A DNA stretch of 64,000 bases. Origin: Marsupella aquatica. Lineage: Eukaryota; Marchantiophyta. The notes below the pieces were generated by a model. The model saw nothing but the letters and a program-made list of their open reading frames with translations, did no database searches and had not been told where the DNA came from. The position numbers and the translations under genes were made by a program. How positions within the stretch are numbered: position 1 is the first letter of the stretch; every line of letters starts with the position of its first letter. Location: the NCBI GenBank assembly GCA_973895155.1, contig OZ316897.1:13392001-13456000 (forward strand). The letters run 5' to 3'. Shown here one piece after another: positions 1 to 8,540 of the stretch.

Positions 1-17
1 GCAGGACGTGGACTAGA

Positions 18-100
18 ATAACCCTAAACATTAGCACACGAGGAATTGGCAGCACCAGGCTGACCACAATTACCCTAAACAACAGCGCACAAGGATTTGG
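18..100. repeat. Short direct repeat, about 52-bp spacing
   Basis: Two imperfect copies of a 31-bp segment containing ACCCTAAAC lie 52 bp apart. The motif resembles one plant telomere unit, but there is no array, so this is only a small duplication. Confidence 0.5.
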
Positions 101-295
101 AATCACCGTAGAGGGTCCTCAGTCCTCACTCCTCAACATGTGGACTTTTGACCCCAAGTCTCTTCGTGCAGCAATAGTCACAAATTGTCCATCATGCAAA
201 TCATAGAGTAGAGTACATAGCTGTCATTACAGTTAGCGCCAGTGGTCAGGCATGCCTTGTGACTAGCAAGTTTCATTCTCTGACCAGATCGTTTT

Positions 296-600
296 GTTTC
301 GCTTTAACTCTAGTGTGGCAGTAGCTTCTGCTTTTGCATGCAACATGGATTCTGCTCCAAATTGTCTTGGCCATGTTTAGTATGTGCTATGTGCCACAGC
401 CACTTGAAGTAGTTATAGTTTTGCTTCAGTTTGAACTCTAGTGTGGCATTCAATAGGTTGTGCTTTTGCATGCAACCTGGTTATGCTCCAAATTGTCTAG
501 TGTGGCATTCGATAGGTTGTGCATCCTGGTTATGCTCCAAATTGTCTTGGCCAAATTTAGTATGTGCTATGTGGCACAGGCCGTTGTGGTAGTTGTAGGA
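296..600. repeat. Imperfect tandem duplication
   Basis: A segment beginning CTAGTGTGGCA recurs at 310, 438 and 497, followed each time by similar text (TTATGCTCCAAATTGTCT and a GTATGTGCTATGTG block). The copies differ by indels. No coding function is apparent; an open frame of 79 codons across it is a by-product of the repeats. Confidence 0.7.
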
Positions 601-889
601 ATCTATATGAAAAATGTAAAAATGTCAACTGAGGATTTTATTCCCTGCAAGCCAAATAGTGCGGTTTGTTCGAGGGCAGTTTCCCCTCTAAGGAAGTAAA
701 GTAAATAAAGTCTTTATACTCCCTCGATGGTGACTTCTCCTCTGATAGAGGCTGAGAAACATATGACTGTTTTCTTGTGGTTATGAAATACACTTTTTAA
801 TTAATAAGTGCCCGCTTCCAAGGAACAAATCATATAAACAGAAAATATATGACTTTGTAGGCTGAAACTGCCAACATGCCCAACGGAGT
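601..889. other. Unassigned AT-rich sequence
   Basis: I see no gene, RNA or clear repeat in this stretch. Confidence 0.5.
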
Positions 890-1990
890 ATAGCATTGCA
901 TCGGCCCGATCACAACGGGCTAAGGCATTTCACCTACGGACATCTAACTAGAAAGTTATGAGCATAGCAAGTTAGCTTTGTGTCTAGTCGATTCGGTTGC
1001 AGTCTAGGTAAAGGACCAAAACAATTGGGGACCACAGTTGGGTCGGGGTGGTAGATCACCAGAAGCATATATGAGGAGAGTGGTGTCTCCTAGGGGCCAA
1101 GGGTGAGCCCAGGCATGGAGCGTGGCAGTCGCACCACAAAGCGAAGACACCAAACGGAAATGGTGTGATCTCCTCAATAGAAAGTCCGTTGGAGGACTTC
1201 TTGGGTGTATTGGAAAGCTCTTGAGGAGGACTGCATCCTCTTGATCTCACCTGAGTCTTGGGGTGCCTTTGGTCCTCATAGTGTGCAAGGGCTATATCAC
1301 CTACTTTCTAATCTTGCCAAAATAGCAGCCAAACCACGTTGACTTTCCACGGGAGCTTGCGTTGGGGAGGCAACACAAAGTAGACACAGGTGTTAAGGTC
1401 CAAGTGCATCTTATCCTTGGACTCCCGGTTGAGTTGGAGCCGTAAAGACAATTGCTAGAGTCGGGGCCAAACTGGTCCCGACGTTTGGGACAAGCTTCGA
1501 CACAAGCTAACTATTTGGGCCACGACCATGGGCATGTCTTGGGGGCAGGGCGGTCAACAAATGACAGATAGAAGTGGGGAAGCTCAGACACGCCCGGTAG
1601 AGGGGCTCTTCTGGACTAACAGTGGGTGCCGACATTAGCTCAACTCATGGCAAGGAGGCTCTATTTGCTAACCTACTTAGTGTTGAGCTTGAAACAAGAC
1701 AATAGTCTTGGGTTCTATGATCAAGGTGCATTGCTTACCCATTGGTTTGTTTGGATGTGCACAATCATAGTAGGGTGTTGTGTTGAGGAGAAAATGCAGC
1801 TTTACCTGGGCGTTGTCGTTGGCGGCGACAGTGAAGAGACATCGGTGTGCTTGCTCAAGGAGGTTTGTTGAGGCGTTTGGGCACCAGGAGTACTTAGGCA
1901 AAGGAATTGGGCTTGGTGAGGGCATTAGGTGGCTACGAGGGTGGCTAGGTCCACCACTTTCTAGAACCTTCATTGCAAGGGAACTCTAAT
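890..1990 (-). repeat. Dispersed repeat family R1, copy 1
   Basis: The segment aligns by eye with 51,150-52,530 in the same orientation and with 59,236-60,527 in reverse orientation. Shared landmarks are CACAACGGGCTAA, AGCATAGCAAGTTAG, the GGTGAGCCCA block, GGGAGCTTGCRTTRGGGAGGCAA and GGTCCACCAC at the end. No conserved reading frame runs through the copies, so it is probably a non-autonomous element or a long solo LTR. The copy is cut off near 890. Strand is relative to copy 3. Confidence 0.7.
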
Positions 1991-2120
1991 AGGTTATCTT
2001 TAGTGTGAACATTTGGAACTTGCATGTAAGTAGTTCTAAGCCAATTATGTGGGTACATGGCAAGTTTTTTCTTTCTAGAACCTTCATTTCAGGGGAACAT
2101 TAGTATTTTATCCTTATTAT
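1960..2120. repeat. Direct repeat, 112-bp spacing
   Basis: TTTCTAGAACCTTCATT and about 40 following bases occur at about 1,960 and again at about 2,072, diverged. This lies between the R1 copy and the retrotransposon. Confidence 0.5.
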
Positions 2121-2280
2121 GAATGAATCGAAAGACATTGTTTATTCTTGTTCACACTTAAAGGTTTTTTTCCTATAAATGGCATCCGCACCCCTCTCAA
2201 TCCTGCTTACTGGTGTGGCTAGGATATGATTGCACTTTTGGTAGTCAGAGTCTGTGCAAGATGGGCCAGCCATGAAGTGC

Positions 2281-2284
2281 TCTT
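2281..2284. repeat. Target-site duplication, left (TCTT)
   Basis: TCTT directly precedes the element terminus TGTCGTGACA at 2,285 and recurs directly after the other terminus (12,280-12,283). Four-base duplications are typical of DDE-integrase insertion. The match is short, but it falls exactly at TG...CA termini. Confidence 0.75.
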
Positions 2285-2460
2285 TGTCGTGACATATAGT
2301 ATCGTAGCCATAGTGTATCGAAAACATACAAGTCACCGGCAAGGCATATGTGCAAGCTGCTAGCAACCAACATGCATAGAAAAAGTCCAATCACATTCAC
2401 AAGTGCCAAGAAAAAGCAAATGAAGTGGTATGTACGTAGTGGAGGTGTAAACCTCTGTAT
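2285..2460 (-). repeat. Split direct repeat A (outer 3' end of element)
   Basis: 176 bp, 98.3 percent identical to A' at 2,821-2,996: three differences by eye, all transitions. It is contiguous with B. The A/B joint contains TATATAAAAGG, a TATA-like string on the plus strand. In the circle model this joint is where the two LTR ends were ligated. Confidence 0.9.
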
Positions 2461-2818
2461 ATAAAAGGCGTAAGAGAAACAATTGTACTGAAATCGAATC
2501 GAAAACCGGCAGGATGCCAAGATCGGTCGGGAGCATCTAACGAATCACTGTGTGAATCCCGTGTATGGAACCAACGAGCACTGTCTGAGCTCTGTCAACA
2601 GCGATTCAAGAAGAACTAAAAACCCACAAAGAAAGACATGCCCTAAGCAAGCAAAGTCCTGGCGTCACACTAACAAGCACATTTGCTTCAAGAACGGCCC
2701 AGACTTGCTACAAGAACATGTCGCTAACTCGGGTAGTACACTAGCCCTAATTACATACCTAGCGGGCAGGCGAGGGACATGCCGATGTGCATAAGAGGCA
2801 CTGCCCCTCGGCATGACA
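2461..2818 (-). repeat. Split direct repeat B
   Basis: 358 bp, 97.2 percent identical to B' at 11,922-12,279: ten differences by eye, nine of them transitions, no indels. It starts (minus strand) with TGTCATGCCG. A 2-bp spacer (2,819-2,820) separates it from A'. A'-gt-B together make the 536-bp unit that the polypurine run and primer-binding site define as the cDNA LTR. Confidence 0.9.
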
Positions 2819-2820
2819 AC

Positions 2821-2996
2821 TGTCGTGACATATAGTATCGTAGCCATAGTGTATCAAAAATATACAAGTCACCGGCAAGGCATATGTGCAAGCTGCTAGC
2901 AACCAACATGCATAGAAAAAGTCCAATCACATTCACAAGTGCCAAGAAAAAGCAAATGAAATGGTATGTACGTAGTGGAGGTGTAAACCTCTGTAT
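2821..2996 (-). repeat. Split direct repeat A' (adjoins the polypurine run)
   Basis: Second copy of A. Its inner end touches the 7-G run of the minus strand and its outer end lies 2 bp from B. The A'/B junction reads as a near-palindrome, GACA-gt-TGTC on the minus strand, the same sequences that form the outer termini of the integrated element. Confidence 0.9.
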
Positions 2997-3003
2997 CCCC
3001 CCC
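2997..3003 (-). promoter_or_regulatory. Polypurine tract (plus-strand primer) of the retrotransposon
   Basis: Seven G residues on the minus strand lie directly upstream of repeat A' and 32 bases after the pol stop codon, the normal place for a polypurine tract. It is short and almost pure G, and the purine run is interrupted upstream by CT. The assignment rests on position. Confidence 0.6.
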
Positions 3004-3035
3004 AGACCACAGCCAAAAGGAGGGCTAAAGAAAAT

Positions 3036-4145
3036 TCAGGTAGCACGTGGAGCATAGGAAGGGCAAAACCATAACCCTTCTGGCACCTGGGTAAGTTCAG
3101 GCTGCAGGCAGAAAAGATGGTACCCTCCATTGCAATTGTCACACAACAGCATCTGGTCAGCATCATCAATTCGCAAACACATTTTGCAAGGGTAGTCCAC
3201 AGGTGGAATCCAGGTAGAAGTCACAATGGTGGGATCCAGGTTAGGCAGATGACAAGGGGCGCAATTCTTGGCATTGTCAGCAATTGTGCGCCCATATGCC
3301 CCTTGTAACTCTAGCACTCCAGACGGTCGAATAGCTTTAACCCTGAGAATAGTACGACTGGTAGAGGTGTCCAAGGTGTCGTTAGCTTGCCGTTGCAAGT
3401 ACACAAAATCTCCCACTTCAAACTTCCTAACCTTGGGCTGAAAAGTGCCCCCTCGTGTGTGTGCATAACGCAGTGTGTCCCTGTGCTGTGCGATGGCCAA
3501 ATTCTCCATGGCCATGGGCATAACCCTCCTGAATAGGGCAGCCCTCTCAGAGATCACATCAGACCAAGTCACAGCTGAATCCAAGTCTACCACTTGAAGC
3601 ATGTGAGCAGCAATAGCAGAAGGTGGAACTGGGTGACGACCAAACAACAAGAAGTAGGGAGAAAAGTTAGACAGTGATGCATGTCACATCCTATACCCCA
3701 TGGCAATGTAGGGTAAGGCCAGGTTCCAATCCTCCTTGTTTTTGGTGAGGCAAATCTTCCGGAGACCCTTCTTGCATGTCTGAACCATGCACTCTGCCAA
3801 GCCATCTGCCTGTGGGTGATCTCGTGATGTCCGGCGATGATCAATGAGGGCCTGATCAAGCAGCTCCTGGAACTCTCCTCTAAACTCTGAGCCTTGGTCA
3901 GTGAGACATTCTGCACAAGCTCCAAAGCGACTGAGAACTTGTTGCAGAAATGCCTGGCTGGTGCTACGGGAGGTCTTATCCGGCAATGCCACAAGTTCTA
4001 TCCACTTGGAGAAATGCTCTATCATGATCATGATGTAGAGATTACCCCGAGACGTGAGGGGTAATTCTCCAACCAAATCACATGACCAACGATAAAACAT
4101 GCCCTGAATAGGGAGTGGATGAAGTGTGGGTTGCCGAGATGTGAA
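3036..4145 (-). pseudogene. pol segment: DDE integrase core, C-terminal domain and PHD finger (one frameshift, one stop)
   Basis: The integrase catalytic core is in one frame from about 4,145 to 3,684, with the acidic triad at D (SCDLVGELP), D (CLTDQGSEF) and E (DHPQADGLAE). It inserts cDNA into the genome. A TGA at 3,684-3,686 interrupts the frame; the same frame then reopens and runs to the natural stop at 3,036. The second part holds the integrase C-terminal region (EVGDFVYLQR) and a C4HC3 PHD finger of about 48 residues with ligands CKMC, CDNC, HLFC and CPSY. The last zinc-binding Cys is Tyr (TAT, one transition from TGT). The core is one base out of frame with the upstream RT frame; the break lies near 4,137, after the HHCC zinc finger. 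No chromodomain is seen. As read, the product would be truncated. Confidence 0.88.
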
Positions 4146-6373
4146 GAAGTCCTCACCCTATCACACTGTTCACACCGGGCAATAACATCTTGAACCTGGC
4201 CATGCATACCTCTCCAATGATAATGAGGGACCAAGAGGCTGTAAGTCCTCTTAACGCCAAAATGACCAAGCTCAGAATGTACCTTACGGATAAGGCCAAC
4301 CCTCTCATGAATGGGTGGAACCACCACTTCCCTGTCTGGCAAGCAGCGCACGAGATGATCTCCCTTCCACAAGTAACGCTTGGACCTTTGCTGAATTCGG
4401 TCTCTCTGGGCAGCAGTAACATGTATGGGGTACTCCCCATGCTGCAAAAATCTCAGAGTGTCGTTGTCCTCCCATATGTCCACCACAGGTTGGTCAACAA
4501 CGTAGCATGGCAGCAAAGCAAGATAGGTAGATGCATGAAATGTAGGCAGGATGGAAACCTGGTCAAAATCCTGCCGTGCATCTGAGGAATCATCAGAGGC
4601 AATCAAAGGGCTGCGGGACATAGTGTCAGCATTTTGATGTGTCACACCAGGCCTAGGAATTACCTCAAAATCATACTCCTGGAGTATGAGCGCCCAACGA
4701 GCAAGCTTGCCAGTAAGCTTGTCGTTGGTCATCAACCACTTCAAGGGCTGGTGGTCGGTGTAGAGGACAAATCTGGTCCCATAGAGGTAGGGCCTGTAAT
4801 GTATGACAGCCCACACAACAGCAAGGCATTCACCCTCATACGAAGAATAATGACTCTCTGCCTGATTGTTGCTCCTGGATGCATAGGCAATGACGTACTC
4901 TTTACCTTCCTCATCATGCTGGCCCAGAATGGCACCAATCCCAAGGGCACTCCAATCTGTGTGGAGCACAAAGACCTTGCTGAAATCAGGTCTTCTTAGC
5001 ACCGGGTATTCTGAGAGCTTCTCCTTCAAAGTGGCAAATGTTGCCTCAGCATCTGTACTCCATGTCCAAGTCACATTCTTTTTCAATAAAGCATACAATG
5101 GGTGTGCAATGGTGCTGAAATCTTTGATGTAGATCCGGTAGTAATTGCACAACCCAATAAAACTCCTCAAGGCGTGAACATCGGTAGGAGTGGGCATTTC
5201 CAAGATGGATACCACCTTGGCCCAGTGAGCCATGGTTCCATTTGGAAGAATGCGGTGCCCAAGGTATACTACTGATCTGACAGCAAATTCACACTTCTTG
5301 GGGTGTATCTTTAGGTTCACCTTCTTAAGCCTCGTGAATAGCTCCTCAAGGTCAAGTAGATGCTGGTCAAATCCTTTGCTGTGGACCAACACATCATCAA
5401 TGTAGCATTTCAGAAACTCAGCACCTTGAAGAACCTGGTCCATGACTCTTTGAAAGAATATTGGCGCATTCTTCAAGCCAAATGGCATCACCAACCACTC
5501 CCATAGTTGGTTACTACCATGGAAAGTTGTTTTCTTGCGATCCTTTGCAAGCAGCAAAATCTGGTTGAAGCCTTGCCTTAGATCCACAAGAGTGAAGATG
5601 TATGAGTCTCCAATGCTGTCAAATAGCTCCTCTGGCCGTGGCATGGGGTACCTGTCCTGGGGTGTGACCAGGTTCAGTGGCCTGTAGTCCCCACACATGC
5701 GCTTCTCTATCCACAATCCACTGGAATCCTTCTTTGTTGGCATCACTGTAGCTGCTGCAAAATCTGATGTAGATGGCTGAATAAGACCAGCTTCATAGAG
5801 CTCTTGGCACCTCTCATCCACCAGCTGCCACTCATGCTTACTCAAACGGTGTCTCCGCCTGAAGATAGGTGTTTCATCAGCCAACTCAATGGAGAACTGC
5901 ATAGTCTTGCACTTACCCAAGTCCTTCATAGAGAAAGCAAACACATTCTCATGCTTGAGGAGCAAATTCAGCAGCTGGTCCTTCTGTCTTTTACTCAGGT
6001 GGTTGCCCATGATGAATGTGTAGTTGGCAACACTAGGAATAGGACCTGATGTACTCGTACTTGAAGAGCCATAAGTGCTAGCCTCTCCACTGTCCAAGCT
6101 GCTGATAAGGTGATGAGGCCTCTCCAAGGCCTGTTGTACCTGCTGATCTGGGTTGGTCCACACCATGAAACTCAGAAATAATATCAGCCACATTACAAGG
6201 GACCTCCTCCCCCCCAACACTTGGACTGAAGCGGTGAGTGTTGAATAGAGGTAAGTGCACCTGGTCGGGATGCCATGTAGCAGCACCATGGAGTGGTAGA
6301 GCTGGAACTCCAGATGCTGGATGAATGTATATCTGAAAAAGGATGCAAGTGACCAGAAGCCAAGTGAGAGCAT
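4028..6373 (-). CDS. pol segment: reverse transcriptase, RNase H and integrase zinc finger
   Basis: Open frame of up to 781 codons. Only the part after about residue 70 is likely to be translated, because its 5' end overlaps the methyltransferase frame. The RT has TLVDLRQGF (first catalytic Asp, about residue 264), LVMPFGLKNAP and the YIDD box (about 324-327). RNase H follows with HTDWSALG, YEGECLAVV and YTDHQPL supplying the acidic residues. An HHCC integrase zinc finger (VHSELGH ... ARCEQC) ends the intact part at about residue 737. It would copy element RNA into DNA in cytoplasmic particles. The frame is +1 relative to the upstream protease-methyltransferase frame, so expression needs a frameshift or the copy is mutated. 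There are no internal stops. Confidence 0.92.
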   Translation of the reverse strand: MLSLGFWSLASFFRYTFIQHLEFQLYHSMVLLHGIPTRCTYLYSTLTASVQVLGGRRSLVMWLILFLSFMVWTNPDQQVQQALERPHHLISSLDSGEASTYGSSSTSTSGPIPSVANYTFIMGNHLSKRQKDQLLNLLLKHENVFAFSMKDLGKCKTMQFSIELADETPIFRRRHRLSKHEWQLVDERCQELYEAGLIQPSTSDFAAATVMPTKKDSSGLWIEKRMCGDYRPLNLVTPQDRYPMPRPEELFDSIGDSYIFTLVDLRQGFNQILLLAKDRKKTTFHGSNQLWEWLVMPFGLKNAPIFFQRVMDQVLQGAEFLKCYIDDVLVHSKGFDQHLLDLEELFTRLKKVNLKIHPKKCEFAVRSVVYLGHRILPNGTMAHWAKVVSILEMPTPTDVHALRSFIGLCNYYRIYIKDFSTIAHPLYALLKKNVTWTWSTDAEATFATLKEKLSEYPVLRRPDFSKVFVLHTDWSALGIGAILGQHDEEGKEYVIAYASRSNNQAESHYSSYEGECLAVVWAVIHYRPYLYGTRFVLYTDHQPLKWLMTNDKLTGKLARWALILQEYDFEVIPRPGVTHQNADTMSRSPLIASDDSSDARQDFDQVSILPTFHASTYLALLPCYVVDQPVVDIWEDNDTLRFLQHGEYPIHVTAAQRDRIQQRSKRYLWKGDHLVRCLPDREVVVPPIHERVGLIRKVHSELGHFGVKRTYSLLVPHYHWRGMHGQVQDVIARCEQCDRVRTSSHLGNPHFIHSLFRACFIVGHVIWLENYPSRLGVISTS

Positions 6374-8537
6374 TAAGATCCATTACCCTGCCAAGTAAAG
6401 CATTCCTGGCCAGCCTGGTGATCTGGGTGTGACCTGTAGTACCGGATTGGAAGCCCATAGCCCGTTCTCTCTCCTCAGGACTAGGTTCATCCCAAGTACC
6501 GGTAGAATGTCGATAAACCAGGCCAGGACCATCACCCTGAAAGGCATGTGCACCTGGAAAGGATACAAATGTAGGCCAAGCAGCACGGGGCTGTCCAATG
6601 GTATTGGCTGGATACCAAGGTGCTGGCTCTTGCCGTGTAACTGGTTGGCAAGAACTGTCAGGATCCAAAATCTGGTCCACTGTGAGGTTAGTGTCCCTGG
6701 ATGTGTGGTGAAGAGCTAACTCCAACAAGGAAGGTGGTGCAAGGTTAGTCCAAAAGTTACGAAGATGATGTGCATAAGAACCACAATGCACTGCATCAAT
6801 GAGAAGGGGTGATCCCAAGTAGTGCTGGACCACACTGAAATCCTCTTTGACCTGTGGTCGCTGGTCAAACTGAGATGGAGTATTCTCAATGATATAACCA
6901 ACAGCAGGATAAAGGGATTGAGCCCAGGTGAGAATCTGAACCAATGCTATGAAAAGGCCAGAACGAGAATCATGTAGTCCAACACCGTGACCAGCAGCTG
7001 AAAACCCTTGGCATTCCCAACCAGCTATGATCAAATCAAGGGAGCCAAGAAGGGTTAAGTGCCGGTGCTGGACAAGCTGGATATCTGGAGGAAAGAAAAA
7101 AAATGCAGACTTCCATGCACTGTGTGGAAACTGCTGAGGAAATCGCTCTGAAAATTCCAGCAGATGGGATTCAGCCACTTGCCTTGCACCTGGATCAATA
7201 TCCACATAGATGTACTGCTTCACCACCATGCCAGACTGTAGGAGAGCTTCCAGGCCTGTAGAAATGCCACCAAAAAGCTCAAGCAATGTAAGGCCATCCG
7301 GAGCAGGAGTCCATGTAACTGGTGCGCTCAAGATTGGGGCTATTGGCTGTCTATTGTGCTGCCCAAGGTCTTCAAACTTGCGCAATGCAGCCACCAAAGG
7401 TCCATGGGCTGCTTGGAGCCGTTGTACCACCTCTGGTTGATGATCCACGTTGCTGGAAAGTGCTGCTATACATGCAGTAGCATGTGCAGCAGCCACCTCA
7501 TCGTCATCCTCCTCAATCCAATCTTGCAATGGGTGGTTGACATAGGTAGCTGTGTGCACTGCTTTCAACACACAGTGGTGAGCCATAGGTGTATGGGCAC
7601 CATGCAAATCAAGTGGAATGTAGCCTAAGTGTGAGCCATCAGTATGCCAATCAACTCTATAGTATGCATGCTCATGCCAATTGTCAATGGTAAAACCTGG
7701 TGGGAACAAAGCCTCCTGGCCAATGAGCACATCATACGTAGTGGCATTGGTAACCAAACATCTGACTGGGAAATGCAGTTCCTGATCTGTACCTCCATTA
7801 AAAGTGAGAGTGAGTAAAGTAGAACTCTCACCCAGCACATCCTCCACAGTGCCACTAGCAGTCCGAATGTGCCACTTGGATTGCTGTAAATGATCAGTCA
7901 ACAGTCCCATCTTCTTGGCAAACTGAATGCCCAATATCACTGGTTGAGCACCTGTGTCTTCCATGACCACCTGAGGAGTGTGACCCTCCAACTTGACCAC
8001 TGAATTCCTGTTGTCAACAATGGCAATGGTGGTGGAAACTGAAGTCCTGTCACTAGGCACCACTCTCGGCAAATGATGAGGTACCTTGTGAAGGGAGTTA
8101 GTGTCCACGGTCTTTCCACTCAACAACATAACCAGGAAAGATGGAGCAGCATGACCAGAATCAAGTGTAGCTCTGGTCACACAATCAGCAGCAATCGGTA
8201 CTGGGGCAGCCAAACCAGTGGAAACATGTAAAGGAGAAGAAGAAGGTCCAGTATGTACATGAGATTGGACCTCCAAAACCGGTGTCACAGGGGCTGATGA
8301 AGAATGCAGTGAACCCTCCAGCGCCCTGAGGACAACTCTAGCATCCAGCTGTAAATCATGGCAACTGAAAAGTGGAGTTGTAAGAATCCTTTGTGTCATA
8401 CCGGAGGTGAAATGCTCAAGCATCTCAGGAGAAACAACTCCCTGTGAAATGTCAGTAGCACCTGGTGGTGGAATGGGTGTAGCTGCAGCTCCCTCCCCCC
8501 TCGCCAACAAGGTGCGCTCTTCAGCAAGTGTGAGTGG
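6078..8537 (-). CDS. pol segment: aspartic protease fused to a DNMT3/DRM-like C5 cytosine methyltransferase
   Basis: Continues in the gag frame right after a single TAG, with no nearby ATG start, so it is read as a Gag-Pol fusion. Residues are counted from the TTG at 8,510. The protease has MEDTGAQP (Asp about 185) and DVLIGQEAL (about 260). A complete methyltransferase domain spans about 405-725. Motif I is LELFGGISTGLEALL (408-424, SAM binding). Motif IV is AGWECQGFS with catalytic Cys about 500, where the usual Pro before Cys is Glu. Motif VI is IIENTPS (Glu about 542). A motif VIII-like Arg is in HHLRNFWTN. Motifs IX-X are EERERAMGF and RLARNALLGRVMDLNALTWLL without its last residue. GIxTGL in motif I and RLARxxLLGR near the end resemble DNMT3 more than DNMT1. 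It should methylate cytosine in DNA. The frame is uninterrupted for 810 codons. Confidence 0.9.
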   Translation of the reverse strand, partial: PLTLAEERTLLARGEGAAATPIPPPGATDISQGVVSPEMLEHFTSGMTQRILTTPLFSCHDLQLDARVVLRALEGSLHSSSAPVTPVLEVQSHVHTGPSSSPLHVSTGLAAPVPIAADCVTRATLDSGHAAPSFLVMLLSGKTVDTNSLHKVPHHLPRVVPSDRTSVSTTIAIVDNRNSVVKLEGHTPQVVMEDTGAQPVILGIQFAKKMGLLTDHLQQSKWHIRTASGTVEDVLGESSTLLTLTFNGGTDQELHFPVRCLVTNATTYDVLIGQEALFPPGFTIDNWHEHAYYRVDWHTDGSHLGYIPLDLHGAHTPMAHHCVLKAVHTATYVNHPLQDWIEEDDDEVAAAHATACIAALSSNVDHQPEVVQRLQAAHGPLVAALRKFEDLGQHNRQPIAPILSAPVTWTPAPDGLTLLELFGGISTGLEALLQSGMVVKQYIYVDIDPGARQVAESHLLEFSERFPQQFPHSAWKSAFFFFPPDIQLVQHRHLTLLGSLDLIIAGWECQGFSAAGHGVGLHDSRSGLFIALVQILTWAQSLYPAVGYIIENTPSQFDQRPQVKEDFSVVQHYLGSPLLIDAVHCGSYAHHLRNFWTNLAPPSLLELALHHTSRDTNLTVDQILDPDSSCQPVTRQEPAPWYPANTIGQPRAAWPTFVSFPGAHAFQGDGPGLVYRHSTGTWDEPSPEERERAMGFQSGTTGHTQITRLARNALLGRVMDLNALTWLLVTCILFQIYIHPASGVPALPLHGAATWHPDQVHLPLFNTHRFSPSVGGEEVPCNVADIISEFHGVDQPRSAGTTGLGEASSPYQQLGQWRG

Positions 8538-8540
8538 CTA
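8538..8540 (-). other. In-frame UAG between gag and pol (possible readthrough site)
   Basis: The gag frame ends in TAG and the protease-methyltransferase frame continues immediately in the same frame for 819 more codons, with CCA as the next codon. Retroviruses such as murine leukaemia virus express Pol by UAG suppression. Here it could be that strategy or a single point mutation. No stem-loop was worked out downstream. Confidence 0.6.

Noticed and set aside
1-100. Telomere end at the window start
   Set aside because: Only two ACCCTAAAC words 52 bp apart, no array.
2285-2818. Reading 2,285-2,818 and 11,746-12,279 as ordinary 534-bp LTRs
   Set aside because: Only the outer 358 bp of the right end matches; 11,746-11,921 has no similarity to A, and the second A copy lies at 2,821-2,996 instead. 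The polypurine run and primer-binding site also point to a different LTR border.
3036-3650. Chromodomain at the integrase C-terminus
   Set aside because: The C-terminal Cys/His pattern fits a PHD finger; no chromodomain aromatic pattern is present.
6078-8510. The methyltransferase as a host gene overlapping the element
   Set aside because: It is uninterrupted, intron-free and in the same frame as the protease, in the place and orientation of pol.
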